Both the position numbers and the translations under genes were made by a program. The notes under the pieces were generated by a model. That model was given only the letters and a program-made list of their open reading frames with translations. It had not been told where the DNA came from and did no database searches. Source: Leuconostoc rapi (lineage in GTDB: Bacteria > Bacillota > Bacilli > Lactobacillales > Lactobacillaceae). From it: a stretch of 56,160 nucleotides of DNA. The stretch spans positions 1 to 56,160 of the forward strand of contig NZ_JAFBEK010000009.1 in assembly GCF_016908715.1 (NCBI RefSeq). Reading direction: 5' to 3'. Positions 40,411-48,731 of this stretch are shown piece after piece (within the stretch, counting starts at the first letter, position 1; each line of letters begins with the position of its first letter).

Positions 40411-41922
40411 TTATTCGAGTACACTATAAGCTATTCTCGTATCACCATTTACTTTGACTGTGACATGATTGTTTGATGCCTCAGAAAACTTAGCTAATGA
40501 GTAGGTTTCCCCAGTTTCGGGGAAAAACATTTCAATACTACCTGCATCAACAAATAATTGCACGTTCAATTGATTAACCGCATTTATTTTAGCCACGTGC
40601 GCTTTGGCATAATGGTCATAAGCACCTTCCTCATTTTTGATGTTTGTGCCATCTCTAGAGACCATATAGTAACCATTAGTTGTATCCAAATCGAATTTGA
40701 AAAAACTGTCCTGATTGTCGATTTCAATATGTATATGTGACGGAAAATTCTCGTTATCTTTAACGGTGTTTAAATTTAATGCAAAACTCTTCAATGGTAT
40801 ATTTTTATCAACAACAGTTTTATACCCTAAAGCATCAGCTGTGGTCTCTTTTGTATAGACCGTTTGCTCATCAACTTTGTTTTTAAATAAAGTCGAAGTT
40901 AAAAAATGATTTGTTATTAAATGATAGTTATTTTTTTGCGTTAATGACAAGACACGTGCCATACTCATAGAACCGACCTTGCCGGTATTAGTTTTCACCT
41001 GCTTATTATAGTCCCAACTACCCAGCCACCCTAAGCTAAGCAATTGATGATCGTTGGTTTGCATAAATTTAGCGCCATAAAAGTCACTACCATCGTCCAC
41101 TCTTCTGGCATCAGTTTCTGGTTGAAAGACCCCATCAATTAGATTACCGACAACATAATAAGTACCTGTGGTCTCTTGACGTTGATAACCATTACCACCA
41201 AACAACATGATCCATTTATCTTCATGACTATCTGTTGTTTTTAATTTGAATAAGTTAGGACACTCTAACAGTCCTAATTGATCAATTTTATTATAAATAC
41301 CAGATTTGTAATTAAAATGAATCCCATCTTTGGAGTTGTAAACACCAATTTTATTACCTTCAGCGAGATACATATAAAACGTACCATCTAATCTGAAAAC
41401 ATACGGATCTCTGAAATTAGCATCTTTATTATCAGGTGTCATGATGGGATTATTTTTATAAGCTTGAAAAGTTAACCCATTATCTACAGAAAACCAAATA
41501 TTTTGTGTTTGCCCTTTTTCGCCATAGCTAGTGACGTAGCTAATTAACGCATCTTTACCAAATCCTAACGTATTATCATAGTCTTTATAGATCGTTCCGG
41601 AGGCTATATCCCCATTGGGTGTCGTATACTTTTTAATAGCTGTTCCTAAGCTATTATAGTGTACAAAATCTTTCGTAGACACTGCTTCCCATTCCGTGCC
41701 ATTACCACCAACATTAAAATCCTGGTTATGCAAATAATAGAACTTGTATTCCTGAGTTTTTTCATCAAAAATAATACTTTGAATATCATTCATAAAACCT
41801 GATTTGGCATTCAAATGATAATTTTGACTATATTCACCCATCGTATCTCCCAAAACCTTATGATTATCCATCACAAACACACCAATCAACACAACAACAA
41901 AAAGCACAACTTTCTTAATCAT
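40411..41922 (-). CDS. Secreted GH32 fructan hydrolase (levanase/sucrase type)
   Basis: 503 residues with a signal peptide (MIKKVVLFVVVLIGVFVM, cleavage or anchor near residue 24-26). Five-bladed propeller (~33-350) with the family's three acidic sites: nucleophile D46 in GFMNDIQS, transition-state stabiliser D172 in FRDPYVF, and acid/base E220 in LLECPNLF. A C-terminal beta-sandwich (~370-503) follows. The nucleophile motif is MND-Ile-Gln instead of the common MNDPNG, and the WxDP spacing is altered, so it belongs to a divergent branch. It should hydrolyse fructosyl bonds of levan, inulin or sucrose outside the cell. Its 3' end is repeated at 37808-38015. No sortase motif is present. Confidence 0.86.
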   Translation of the reverse strand: MIKKVVLFVVVLIGVFVMDNHKVLGDTMGEYSQNYHLNAKSGFMNDIQSIIFDEKTQEYKFYYLHNQDFNVGGNGTEWEAVSTKDFVHYNSLGTAIKKYTTPNGDIASGTIYKDYDNTLGFGKDALISYVTSYGEKGQTQNIWFSVDNGLTFQAYKNNPIMTPDNKDANFRDPYVFRLDGTFYMYLAEGNKIGVYNSKDGIHFNYKSGIYNKIDQLGLLECPNLFKLKTTDSHEDKWIMLFGGNGYQRQETTGTYYVVGNLIDGVFQPETDARRVDDGSDFYGAKFMQTNDHQLLSLGWLGSWDYNKQVKTNTGKVGSMSMARVLSLTQKNNYHLITNHFLTSTLFKNKVDEQTVYTKETTADALGYKTVVDKNIPLKSFALNLNTVKDNENFPSHIHIEIDNQDSFFKFDLDTTNGYYMVSRDGTNIKNEEGAYDHYAKAHVAKINAVNQLNVQLFVDAGSIEMFFPETGETYSLAKFSEASNNHVTVKVNGDTRIAYSVLE

Positions 41923-42039
41923 CTCTATTCTCCTAAAAAATAAATAACCTTACTAATATAGCATGGTTTTACTTTTTAAAAAATAATTATTGAACGGCAC
42001 ATTCACAATATATGATAAAAACTGGTATAATTGTCGTAA

Positions 42040-42162
42040 AATATACCTATAGAAGCAGAAGAATTAATCATTTTAAGCAAACTACCTGAACAAAAAGCAA
42101 TTAATTTACTTATGGCCGATCTTCGAAAACTATCTTTAGAACAAATTCTCTCAACAAAATGA
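42040..42162 (+). pseudogene. C-terminal remnant of an unidentified gene
   Basis: An open frame of 40 residues after a stop at 42037-42039, without a start codon in its first half. It encodes EAEELIILSKLPEQKAINLL and then MADLRKLSLEQILSTK and stops at TGA. The helical, Leu/Glu/Lys-rich sequence ends in a perfect terminator, as a real gene end would. It resembles the tail of a helix-turn-helix regulator, but that is a guess. Confidence 0.4.
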
Positions 42163-42194
42163 CCATGTATGAATATATACATGGTCATTTTGTT
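42153..42194. terminator. Bidirectional terminator, 18-bp perfect stem
   Basis: AACAAAATGACCATGTAT / complement, loop of six bases; A/T-rich outer stem on both strands. It ends the remnant on the + strand and, 60 bases after its stop, the membrane gene at 42254 on the minus strand. Confidence 0.88.
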
Positions 42195-42253
42195 GGGTGC
42201 GCTAAATTTTTATCAAAGCAAATCATATCTACCCAGTCTACACATTTTTCATC

Positions 42254-42724
42254 TCATATTTGATGCCTCTTATTTCGGACAAACACCTTAATATTTTCAT
42301 TCATACAAGAAGCCATAATCCCAGAAAATATTAAACCAAAGGCGATTGAAATACCTAATTCAATTAGAAAATTTCGCATACTGAAGTGACTTGTATTGAG
42401 ATGACTATTTAAAAGAAACCACATCACTGTCATATTAACAAAATACATTAAGAACAGTTTCATTTTAGAGAATATTACCGTGTGCGTTGAAGCCAAAGGT
42501 TTGAAAAATAGATACATTGAATAGATGGTCCATAGTGCAACAATTTCAATGATCACCATTCTTAAAACATTAAACACAATTAAGTTCGCATCAAAATTAA
42601 ATACCAAACTAATTAACGGTATCGTCATGCAAAACCAACGCCATTTATATAAATATTGACCAAAGTTTGCTGTTTTTAAAAATGCCATTTGTGCATTAAA
42701 TTTTGTTTGATTGACTGCGTCCAA
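42254..42724 (-). CDS. Small four-helix membrane protein, unknown
   Basis: 156 residues from a TTG start with AGGGGGG eight bases upstream. Four hydrophobic segments at about 32-52, 55-78, 86-106 and 117-140; short cytoplasmic basic end KVFVRNKRHQI. Polar, aromatic-rich loops. No family is recognised. It lies alone between the GH32 gene and a small HTH gene. I give no function. Confidence 0.6.
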   Translation of the reverse strand: MDAVNQTKFNAQMAFLKTANFGQYLYKWRWFCMTIPLISLVFNFDANLIVFNVLRMVIIEIVALWTIYSMYLFFKPLASTHTVIFSKMKLFLMYFVNMTVMWFLLNSHLNTSHFSMRNFLIELGISIAFGLIFSGIMASCMNENIKVFVRNKRHQI

Positions 42725-42848
42725 AATATTCCCCCCTAGTAATCAATTATTTTGAATTATATTTAGTATATCAAAACATGACGCAATCTACAAAAGCCGC
42801 TATATATATGAACTTTTGAATCAAAAATTTAAATGCCATGCAAGCTAG

Positions 42849-43148
42849 TCAACCCTCATCTTCATCAATCTGATTAATTTTATCAAAGACATGGAAAAGG
42901 TTCTCCATCTCAGTTAATTTGTATTTTTTTGAATTGCGATCATAGACTATCTCAGATTGTATCGGCTCCCCCACCTGTAAATCATGTAAAAAATCACGAA
43001 TTTCGGAAATATCACGTTGCACTGTTTTACGGCCAATAAAAAACATATCTTCAATTTCTTCAATTGATAACGCTCGTCGGCTAATCAATGCCGAATAAAG
43101 TCGTAGAATACGTTGTTTATCATTAAATACCGTTTTACGTGCTGTCAT
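42849..43148 (-). CDS. Small helix-turn-helix protein (N-terminal part of WYL/DeoR-type regulators)
   Basis: 99 residues from ATG 43148, with TGGGGA upstream. The HTH_11-like domain is KQRILRLYSALISRRALSIEEIEDMF followed by GRKTVQRDISEIRDFL, here cited as GRKTVQRDISEIRDF (~36-62). This is the DNA-binding part of WYL- or DeoR-type regulators. The WYL or sugar-phosphate domain is absent, and a polar acidic tail follows (DKINQIDEDEG). It may act as a stand-alone DNA-binding protein. It is divergent from the gene at 43247 (98 bases apart), which it may control. Confidence 0.7.
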   Translation of the reverse strand: MTARKTVFNDKQRILRLYSALISRRALSIEEIEDMFFIGRKTVQRDISEIRDFLHDLQVGEPIQSEIVYDRNSKKYKLTEMENLFHVFDKINQIDEDEG

Positions 43149-43246
43149 GTTTTTCCCCAAGATTTAAAAGTTAAATTTATTGTACCAAATAAAACAAATG
43201 TTCGGTACAATAAAGTTATAAATATTTTACACGAAAGGTTTAAAAT

Positions 43247-43636
43247 ATGTCATTTTTTAATTTATTCAAAAAGAAGACACAACGCGCTGACAACACCAAT
43301 ACCGAAACACCAACATCTGACCCAATCACCTGGGAAAATACAACGATTCCTGATGACTTTTTTACTGGGTATCATGATACTATTGCTCAGTTAGAAACTG
43401 ATGGTAAGACTGCTGCAGCTGAAACACTACGTGCAAACGAACCCACCTTACAAATCGCATTTATTGATCGTTTTGCAAAGCAGATACAATCTGAAACAGC
43501 ATCGATTGCTGATATGGATGAACGCACAGCAGCCATTATCACTGCGATTAGCAAGATACGCGTGTATAATAAACAAATGAATATCGATGTTCGCACGCAT
43601 TTAGCTCAAACGAAAAAGAGATTAATAGGAGAATAA
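43247..43636 (+). CDS. Conserved hypothetical protein, 129 residues
   Basis: No family recognised. It begins MSFFNLFKKKTQRADN, a short amphipathic and basic segment that could touch the membrane, followed by a Thr/Glu/Asn linker (~18-33) and a mostly helical domain (~38-129) with Ile/Ala/Glu/Gln-rich repeats. No cysteines. RBS GAAAGG nine bases before ATG. It starts an operon with the PEBP-like gene, whose ATG comes one base after its stop. Likely cytoplasmic. Confidence 0.65.
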   Translation: MSFFNLFKKKTQRADNTNTETPTSDPITWENTTIPDDFFTGYHDTIAQLETDGKTAAAETLRANEPTLQIAFIDRFAKQIQSETASIADMDERTAAIITAISKIRVYNKQMNIDVRTHLAQTKKRLIGE

Positions 43637-43637
43637 T

Positions 43638-44144
43638 ATGGACATTCATGTCACATTAGAGAACGGATTCATACCAGACAACTACACTAAATTTGCCCCT
43701 AATAACTACCGTACCAACGACATGCCAACCGTCAACTTTCCTGTGACGATTACTGACATCCCCGAGGGCACACAATCGTTATCAGTCAGCCTAATTGATT
43801 ACGATGCCGTACCGGTAACTGGATTTCCTTGGATTCACTGGCTGGCCGCTAACTTACCTGTCAGCAATATTCCTGAAAATCTTCGTGCGACAAAACAAGG
43901 TATCTCCGGTACTAATTCAACCTGGCATATGGTTCAAAAAGCTAATGAGCCAGAAAATCCCGACATTAATCAAGCCTACATTGGGCCTATGCCACCAGAT
44001 CAAACGCACAATTATACCCTCAGTGTGTTCGCGCTAGACACAAAATTAGACATTGCGGACGGATTTTTTCTCAACGAACTACGCACCAAAAGTAATGGTC
44101 ATGTCTTAGCTATGGCTATTTCAGAACTACCTGCTCGCAATTAA
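43638..44144 (+). CDS. YbhB/YbcL-type PEBP-like protein
   Basis: 168 residues, phosphatidylethanolamine-binding-protein fold. Motifs: SVSLIDYDAVPVTGFPWIHWLAANLP (~52-77, core DYDAVPVTGFPWIHWL; the D-x-D-A-P/H-W ligand pocket), YIGPMPPDQTHNYTLSVFAL (~113-132) and the C-terminal LAMAISELPARN. Bacterial members are cytoplasmic and of uncertain role; some influence kinases or chelate small ligands. RBS GGAGAA precedes ATG, and the gene is coupled to the upstream one. A UUCG-loop terminator follows. Confidence 0.87.
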   Translation: MDIHVTLENGFIPDNYTKFAPNNYRTNDMPTVNFPVTITDIPEGTQSLSVSLIDYDAVPVTGFPWIHWLAANLPVSNIPENLRATKQGISGTNSTWHMVQKANEPENPDINQAYIGPMPPDQTHNYTLSVFALDTKLDIADGFFLNELRTKSNGHVLAMAISELPARN

Positions 44145-44166
44145 CACTTCTTCGGAAGTGTTTTTT
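44143..44166 (+). terminator. Terminator with TTCG tetraloop
   Basis: AACACTTC-TTCG-GAAGTGTT followed by TTTTA; its first base is within the stop codon of the PEBP-like gene. Confidence 0.92.
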
Positions 44167-44199
44167 ATTTAGAATTGTATACGATACTGGTTAATTCAT

Positions 44200-44280
44200 A
44201 TGTATTTTTATACATTTAAAAAACGATATTCAGTCATTTTTTGCATATTAATTGTATTTAAATACATATAGGTTTATATT
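44200..44280 (+). promoter_or_regulatory. arg operon promoter with two ARG-box-like palindromes
   Basis: ATGTATTTTTATACAT (44200-44215) and TGTATTTAAATACA (44253-44266) resemble ArgR/AhrC boxes. The promoter is TTGTAT (44252-44257), 17 bp, TATATT (44275-44280), so the second box covers the -35. Repression by an ArgR-type regulator with arginine as co-repressor is expected. Confidence 0.7.
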
Positions 44281-44310
44281 TATAACATTAACTAAACGGG
44301 GAGACATCAC

Positions 44311-45351
44311 ATGAACACAAAGATAATTAACGTAGCTATCGTCGGTATCACGGGGTATGGCGGTCTTGAGTTGTTGCGATTATTGTATAATCATCCTGCT
44401 GTTCATGTTGTGTCAATTCATAATACCTCAAGCAGTGCAGAAGATATTAGTATCAGTTATCCGCATCTCAAATCAATGTATAAAATAACGCCAACGCCTT
44501 TTGACCCTGTGCATATTATGCAGTCCGCTGACTTAGTATTCTTTGCGACTTCAAGTGGTGTTTCCAAGGATTTAGCACAGCCATTCATTGAATCTAACTT
44601 CCCTGTAATTGATCTTTCCGGTGATTTTCGACTCAATGCTACCGACTATAAGACTTGGTATAAAAAAGCGCCTGCGACACAAGCTTTATTAGATCAAGCC
44701 AATTATAGTCTCGCTGATTTTTACCAAAATGATCGTCATTATATTGCAAACCCTGGGTGCTACGCTACTGCAACATTGTTAGCTTTGGCACCGCTGGCGC
44801 AACAACAATTGTTAGACCAAGAAAATATTATCATTGATGCTAAAAGCGGTCTCTCAGGCGCTGGTAAGTCACTCAATTTATCTAGCCACTTCGTCAACGT
44901 CAATGAAAATTTCAGCATGTATAAGCCAAATCAACATCAACACATCCCAGAAATTACACAACAACTCAAACAATGGCAACCAGATATTAATCATATTCAA
45001 TTTACAACATCTTTACTGCCAATTAACCGCGGTATTTTTGTCAGTGCTTACGTCAAGCTCAACAAGCAGGTATCAGCCGATACTTTGCAAGATATTTTCG
45101 AAACAACTTACCAAGATAAACCGTTTATACGGATCATGCCAAAAGATCACTTGCCAAATATTAAACAAGTGGTGGGTACTAATTTTGCAGATATTGGTCT
45201 AACCTACAACCCGGATACAAAATACCTCACAACCGTCAGTGTCATTGACAACATGATTAAAGGCGCCGCTGGTCAAGCCATTCAAAACATGAACCACTTG
45301 TTTAATCTCGATGAAACAACAGGCTTACAACTCATTGCGCAATACGCATAA
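44311..45351 (+). CDS. argC: N-acetyl-gamma-glutamyl-phosphate reductase
   Basis: 346 residues. NADP motif VGITGYGGLELLRLL (~11-25), catalytic Cys150 in YIANPGCYATATL, His in the late PINRGIF-region, and VSVIDNMIKGAAGQAIQNMN at the C-terminus. It reduces N-acetylglutamyl phosphate to the semialdehyde, third step of ornithine synthesis. First gene of argC-J-B-D with a strong GGGGAG site before ATG. Cytosolic tetramer by family. Confidence 0.95.
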   Translation: MNTKIINVAIVGITGYGGLELLRLLYNHPAVHVVSIHNTSSSAEDISISYPHLKSMYKITPTPFDPVHIMQSADLVFFATSSGVSKDLAQPFIESNFPVIDLSGDFRLNATDYKTWYKKAPATQALLDQANYSLADFYQNDRHYIANPGCYATATLLALAPLAQQQLLDQENIIIDAKSGLSGAGKSLNLSSHFVNVNENFSMYKPNQHQHIPEITQQLKQWQPDINHIQFTTSLLPINRGIFVSAYVKLNKQVSADTLQDIFETTYQDKPFIRIMPKDHLPNIKQVVGTNFADIGLTYNPDTKYLTTVSVIDNMIKGAAGQAIQNMNHLFNLDETTGLQLIAQYA

Positions 45352-45377
45352 TACCAGAACCATTACAAGGGGAAACT

Positions 45378-46592
45378 ATGACAGATACACTTCAAAAAAT
45401 TAAGCAGTTAGCAGATGCCGATATTGCTGCACCATTAGGTTTTCACGCTGATGGACAACATGTCGGCCTTAAACATAAATCCAAAGATCTTGGTTGGATT
45501 TATAGCGATGTTCCGGCGGCAGCAGCTGGTGTATTTACAACTAATCAAGTTCAGGCAGCACCCGTCAAACTAGACAAAGCGACAATCAAAGATGGCCAAT
45601 TACAAGCCATTATCGTTAACTCTGGTAATGCAAATGCTGTCACTGGCAAAATTGGTTATGAACACGCTGAAATGATGCAACAGACGGCTGCCGATAGCTT
45701 AAACATTGACGCAAACTTAGTTGCTGTCGCCTCAACTGGTATCATTGGTCAAGTTTTGCCAATTGATAAAGTTATCCATGGTATCCACCAACTTCATATC
45801 TCAGGTGATTCAAAAGCATTTGCTCATGCAATTATGACAACAGACACCGTGGAAAAATCAATTACCATCCAAAGTCAGATTGGCAATCAAACTGTCACGA
45901 TGAGTGGCGTAGCTAAAGGTTCTGGCATGCTTCATCCAAACATGGCAACCATGCTTGGGTTTATCACAACCGATGCTAATATTTCATCTGAATTACTACA
46001 ACAAGCATTATCAGAAGATGTCGAAACAAGTTTTAATCAAATTACGATTGACGGTGACACCAGTACGAACGATACTGTCCTAGTCTTGGCAAATGGTCAG
46101 GCCAATCATCAAAAAATAACCACAGCCTCTACAGACTATGATCACTTTAAAGCCATGTTACATACTGTAACCACTGCACTAGCCATTGCAATGGCTAGTG
46201 ACGGTGAAGGTGCTACCAAGTTGTTAGCTGTTACGGTGAGCAATGCGCAATCATCCCTTGCCGCACGTATGATTGCCAAGAAGGTTGTGGGCTCATCATT
46301 GGTTAAGACTGCCATGTTTGGCAAAGACCCCAACTGGGGGCGCATTATTGCTGCTATTGGTGCCAGTGACGTTGCCGTTGATCCTGATGTCATTGATATT
46401 GCACTCAACAACATACCTGTCATGACAGCTGGCGCACCAACCGTCTTCAATCAAGAAAACATGGTCAAGGCATTAGAACAAAAAAATATTGCTATAGATA
46501 TCAATTTACACACCGGTGAAGCTAGTGGTCAGGCGTGGGGATCTGATTTAACATATGAATATGTTAAGATCAATGCACTCTACACAACCTGA
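45378..46592 (+). CDS. argJ: Bifunctional ornithine acetyltransferase / N-acetylglutamate synthase
   Basis: 404 residues, ArgJ family. The self-cleavage site GSGMLHPNMATML places the nucleophile at Thr191 (cut after Ala190), giving two chains that stay together. Also IIVNSGNANAVTG (~78-90) and the C-terminal substrate motif GKDPNWGRIIAAIG. It moves the acetyl group from N-acetylornithine back to glutamate, making the pathway cyclic. RBS AAGGGG precedes ATG; 26 bases after argC. No separate argA is needed with this enzyme. Confidence 0.95.
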   Translation: MTDTLQKIKQLADADIAAPLGFHADGQHVGLKHKSKDLGWIYSDVPAAAAGVFTTNQVQAAPVKLDKATIKDGQLQAIIVNSGNANAVTGKIGYEHAEMMQQTAADSLNIDANLVAVASTGIIGQVLPIDKVIHGIHQLHISGDSKAFAHAIMTTDTVEKSITIQSQIGNQTVTMSGVAKGSGMLHPNMATMLGFITTDANISSELLQQALSEDVETSFNQITIDGDTSTNDTVLVLANGQANHQKITTASTDYDHFKAMLHTVTTALAIAMASDGEGATKLLAVTVSNAQSSLAARMIAKKVVGSSLVKTAMFGKDPNWGRIIAAIGASDVAVDPDVIDIALNNIPVMTAGAPTVFNQENMVKALEQKNIAIDINLHTGEASGQAWGSDLTYEYVKINALYTT

Positions 46593-46629
46593 TCATGAAC
46601 TCACCACAACCTAACGTGGGGAATCATTC

Positions 46630-47367
46630 ATGACAAAAAAAATCGTCATCAAAATAGGCGGTACCGCCGCTACACAACTATCACCAGCTTTTTTTGAGAC
46701 AATCAAAACTTGGCAAAAACAGCATGCTAAAATCATTATTGTGCATGGTGGTGGTGACCATATTTCTTCTCTCATGACACAATTAAACGAACCTGTCCAA
46801 AAAATTAATGGCATTCGCTTTACAACTCAAAAAGGTATCGAAATCACTAAAATGGCTTTACTTGGCCAAGTGCAGCCTGCTTTAGTCGAAGCTTTTCGTT
46901 TAAATGCGGTTGCTGCTATTGGCTTAAATGCGGGTAGTAATCAATTATTAACAGGTCATATGTTAGATCAAGACATTTATGGGTATGTTGGTGCTATTCA
47001 CCAAGTTAACAGCCAGTTAATTCAGAAGATGTGGCAACAAAACCTCGTGCCTATCATTGCCCCACTAGCCATATCAAATGATGGGCAATGGCTTAATGTT
47101 AATGCTGACCATGCAGCTACTGCAATTGCCAAGTATATGCAGGCGGACGAACTCTACTTATTAACTGACGTATCAGGGGTTAAGGTCAGCGGCAATATTT
47201 TACAAAAAATCACACCACAAAAAGCCCTTGAACTACAAGAATCACATGTCATTACTGGTGGCATGGTGCCAAAAATCAGCAGCGCCATTCACGCCGTTGA
47301 ACGCGGTGTTCACAATGTTCACATTACGAATACAGTGACACATCCAGGTACAATCATCACGTTGTAA
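46630..47367 (+). CDS. argB: N-acetylglutamate kinase
   Basis: 245 residues, amino-acid kinase fold. KIGGTAATQL (Lys8-type ATP residue and Gly-rich loop), VHGGGDHISSLM (~37-48), and the late LLTDVSGVKV (ADP-binding) and GGMVPKISSAIHAVERG (~207-225). It phosphorylates N-acetylglutamate, the usual feedback-controlled step; the N-terminal helix found in arginine-sensitive enzymes is absent, so it may be the insensitive dimeric type. It is 37 bases after argJ. Confidence 0.93.
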   Translation: MTKKIVIKIGGTAATQLSPAFFETIKTWQKQHAKIIIVHGGGDHISSLMTQLNEPVQKINGIRFTTQKGIEITKMALLGQVQPALVEAFRLNAVAAIGLNAGSNQLLTGHMLDQDIYGYVGAIHQVNSQLIQKMWQQNLVPIIAPLAISNDGQWLNVNADHAATAIAKYMQADELYLLTDVSGVKVSGNILQKITPQKALELQESHVITGGMVPKISSAIHAVERGVHNVHITNTVTHPGTIITL

Positions 47368-47394
47368 TAACCTAACAAGTCAAGGAGAACCATT

Positions 47395-48510
47395 ATGTCT
47401 TTATTTCCAAATTATCATCGTGCACCTGTCACATTTATTTCTGCCAAAAATGCCACTTGGGTTGACGATCATAATCAAACGTACAGCGATTTGAGCAGTG
47501 GCATTGGTGTCTATAATGTTGGTGCAAATAACCCTGAAGTACTAACTGCTTTGACTAATCAGGCGGAAAAGATTTGGCACGTGCCAAATTTGTACCAAAA
47601 TCCATTACAGGAAACAGTCGCCCAAAAGCTTGGTGGTGATACCTACACCACTTACTTTGCCAATTCCGGTGCCGAAGCCAATGAAGCAGCAATTAAATTA
47701 GCACGCTTAGCCACTGGCAAATCAACGATTATTTCATTTTCAAATTCGTTTCACGGACGAACTTACGCAGCCATGGCGGCCACTGGACAAGACAGTATTC
47801 ATGCTGGGTTACCTATGTTAACAGGTTTTAACTACGCAACTTTTAATGACATTAATAGCGTACAGACGCTCATTAACGATGATGTTGCAGCAATTATACT
47901 CGAACTCATTCAAGGTGAGGGTGGTGTTATTCCAGCAGAAACCGAATTCGTTGCAGCACTTGTCAAACTCGCTCATGAAAACAACATCTTAATCATTGTT
48001 GACGAAGTGCAAACTGGCATCGGTCGTACAGGTAAAAAATTTGCCTTTGAAAATTATGACTTTGAACCTGACATTTTTACTAGCGCCAAGGGCTTAGCCA
48101 ACGGTGTTCCTGTTGGTGCCATGCTCGCAAAAAACAAACTGGCACCTACCTTAGCCTATGGTACACACGGTTCAACATTTGGCGGAAACCCGTTAGCCAT
48201 GTCAGCTGCCAATGCAACCTTAACTGTCCTAGAAGATACGTTACCTGAACTCGATGCCAAAATCGCCCTTTTTTGGCAAAAATTGTCCGAATTTAACACG
48301 TTAGCGTCTGTCACATCTATTCATGGTCTCGGTATGATGGCTGGTATCACATTAACTGTTCCTGTCAATAATGTTGTCTCTGGGTTGTTAAATGAACATA
48401 TTATTACTTTATCTGCCGGACATAACACGCTACGGTTGTTACCGCCCTTAACAATACCAACAGAACAGTTGTTAGAATCACTTGATAAAATTAAAAATTA
48501 CCTTTCTTAA
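47395..48510 (+). CDS. argD: Acetylornithine aminotransferase
   Basis: 371 residues, class III aminotransferase. PLP phosphate loop FANSGAEANEAAIKLAR (~88-104), aspartate in ILIIVDEVQTGIGRTG (Asp203) and Schiff-base Lys232 in TSAKGLANGVP. It converts N-acetylglutamate semialdehyde to N-acetylornithine. Last gene of the operon; RBS AAGGAG before ATG. The carbamoyltransferase and citrulline steps (argF, argG, argH) are not in the window. No clear terminator comes before the tRNA promoter. Confidence 0.94.
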   Translation: MSLFPNYHRAPVTFISAKNATWVDDHNQTYSDLSSGIGVYNVGANNPEVLTALTNQAEKIWHVPNLYQNPLQETVAQKLGGDTYTTYFANSGAEANEAAIKLARLATGKSTIISFSNSFHGRTYAAMAATGQDSIHAGLPMLTGFNYATFNDINSVQTLINDDVAAIILELIQGEGGVIPAETEFVAALVKLAHENNILIIVDEVQTGIGRTGKKFAFENYDFEPDIFTSAKGLANGVPVGAMLAKNKLAPTLAYGTHGSTFGGNPLAMSAANATLTVLEDTLPELDAKIALFWQKLSEFNTLASVTSIHGLGMMAGITLTVPVNNVVSGLLNEHIITLSAGHNTLRLLPPLTIPTEQLLESLDKIKNYLS

Positions 48511-48519
48511 AAATATATA

Positions 48520-48548
48520 TTGACATTTATTTTTAATATTGATATAAT
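48520..48548 (+). promoter_or_regulatory. Promoter of tRNA-Asn
   Basis: TTGACA (48520-48525), spacer of 17, TATAAT (48543-48548): a perfect consensus promoter 23 bases before the tRNA. Confidence 0.9.
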
Positions 48549-48571
48549 TTAATAGTTGACAAAACAACTTA

Positions 48572-48643
48572 TGCTCTATAGTTCAGCGGTAGAATAGCAC
48601 ACTGTTAATGTGAAGGTCCCTGGTTCGATCCCAGGTGGAGCAG
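48572..48643 (+). tRNA. tRNA-Asn (anticodon GTT)
   Basis: 72 nt fold: acceptor TGCTCTA/TGGAGCA, D-stem GTTC/GAAT with loop AGCGGTA, anticodon loop CTGTTAA, variable region AGGTC, T-stem CCTGG/CCAGG with TTCGATC, and discriminator G. CCA is not encoded. The first pair U-A and discriminator G suit Gram-positive tRNA-Asn. The top pair of the anticodon stem is a G-A mismatch. A terminator follows. Confidence 0.93.
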
Positions 48644-48653
48644 TATTAAAATT

Positions 48654-48700
48654 AAAAGCAATCGTCCGAAAGCAAGCTAACTTTCGGACGATTGCTTTTT
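48654..48700. terminator. Bidirectional terminator after tRNA-Asn and menG
   Basis: A 19-bp stem begins AAAAGCAATCGTCCGAAAG; T run after it on the + strand, and A/T-rich on the other. It ends the tRNA (+) and the menE-menG unit (-). Confidence 0.93.
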
Positions 48701-48731
48701 TCTACGACATCAAAAAAAATATAGTCAACGA

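Larger units (their letters stand above)
41923..42253. other. Intergenic region with GH32 promoter, gene remnant and terminator
   Basis: About 330 bases. It holds the upstream region of the GH32 gene (minus), a 41-codon gene remnant on the + strand (42040-42162), and an 18-bp hairpin (42153-42194). Nothing else is seen. Confidence 0.55.

Noticed and set aside
44834-45202. 122-codon frame inside argC
   Set aside because: Same strand, other frame, within a gene with intact catalytic motifs.
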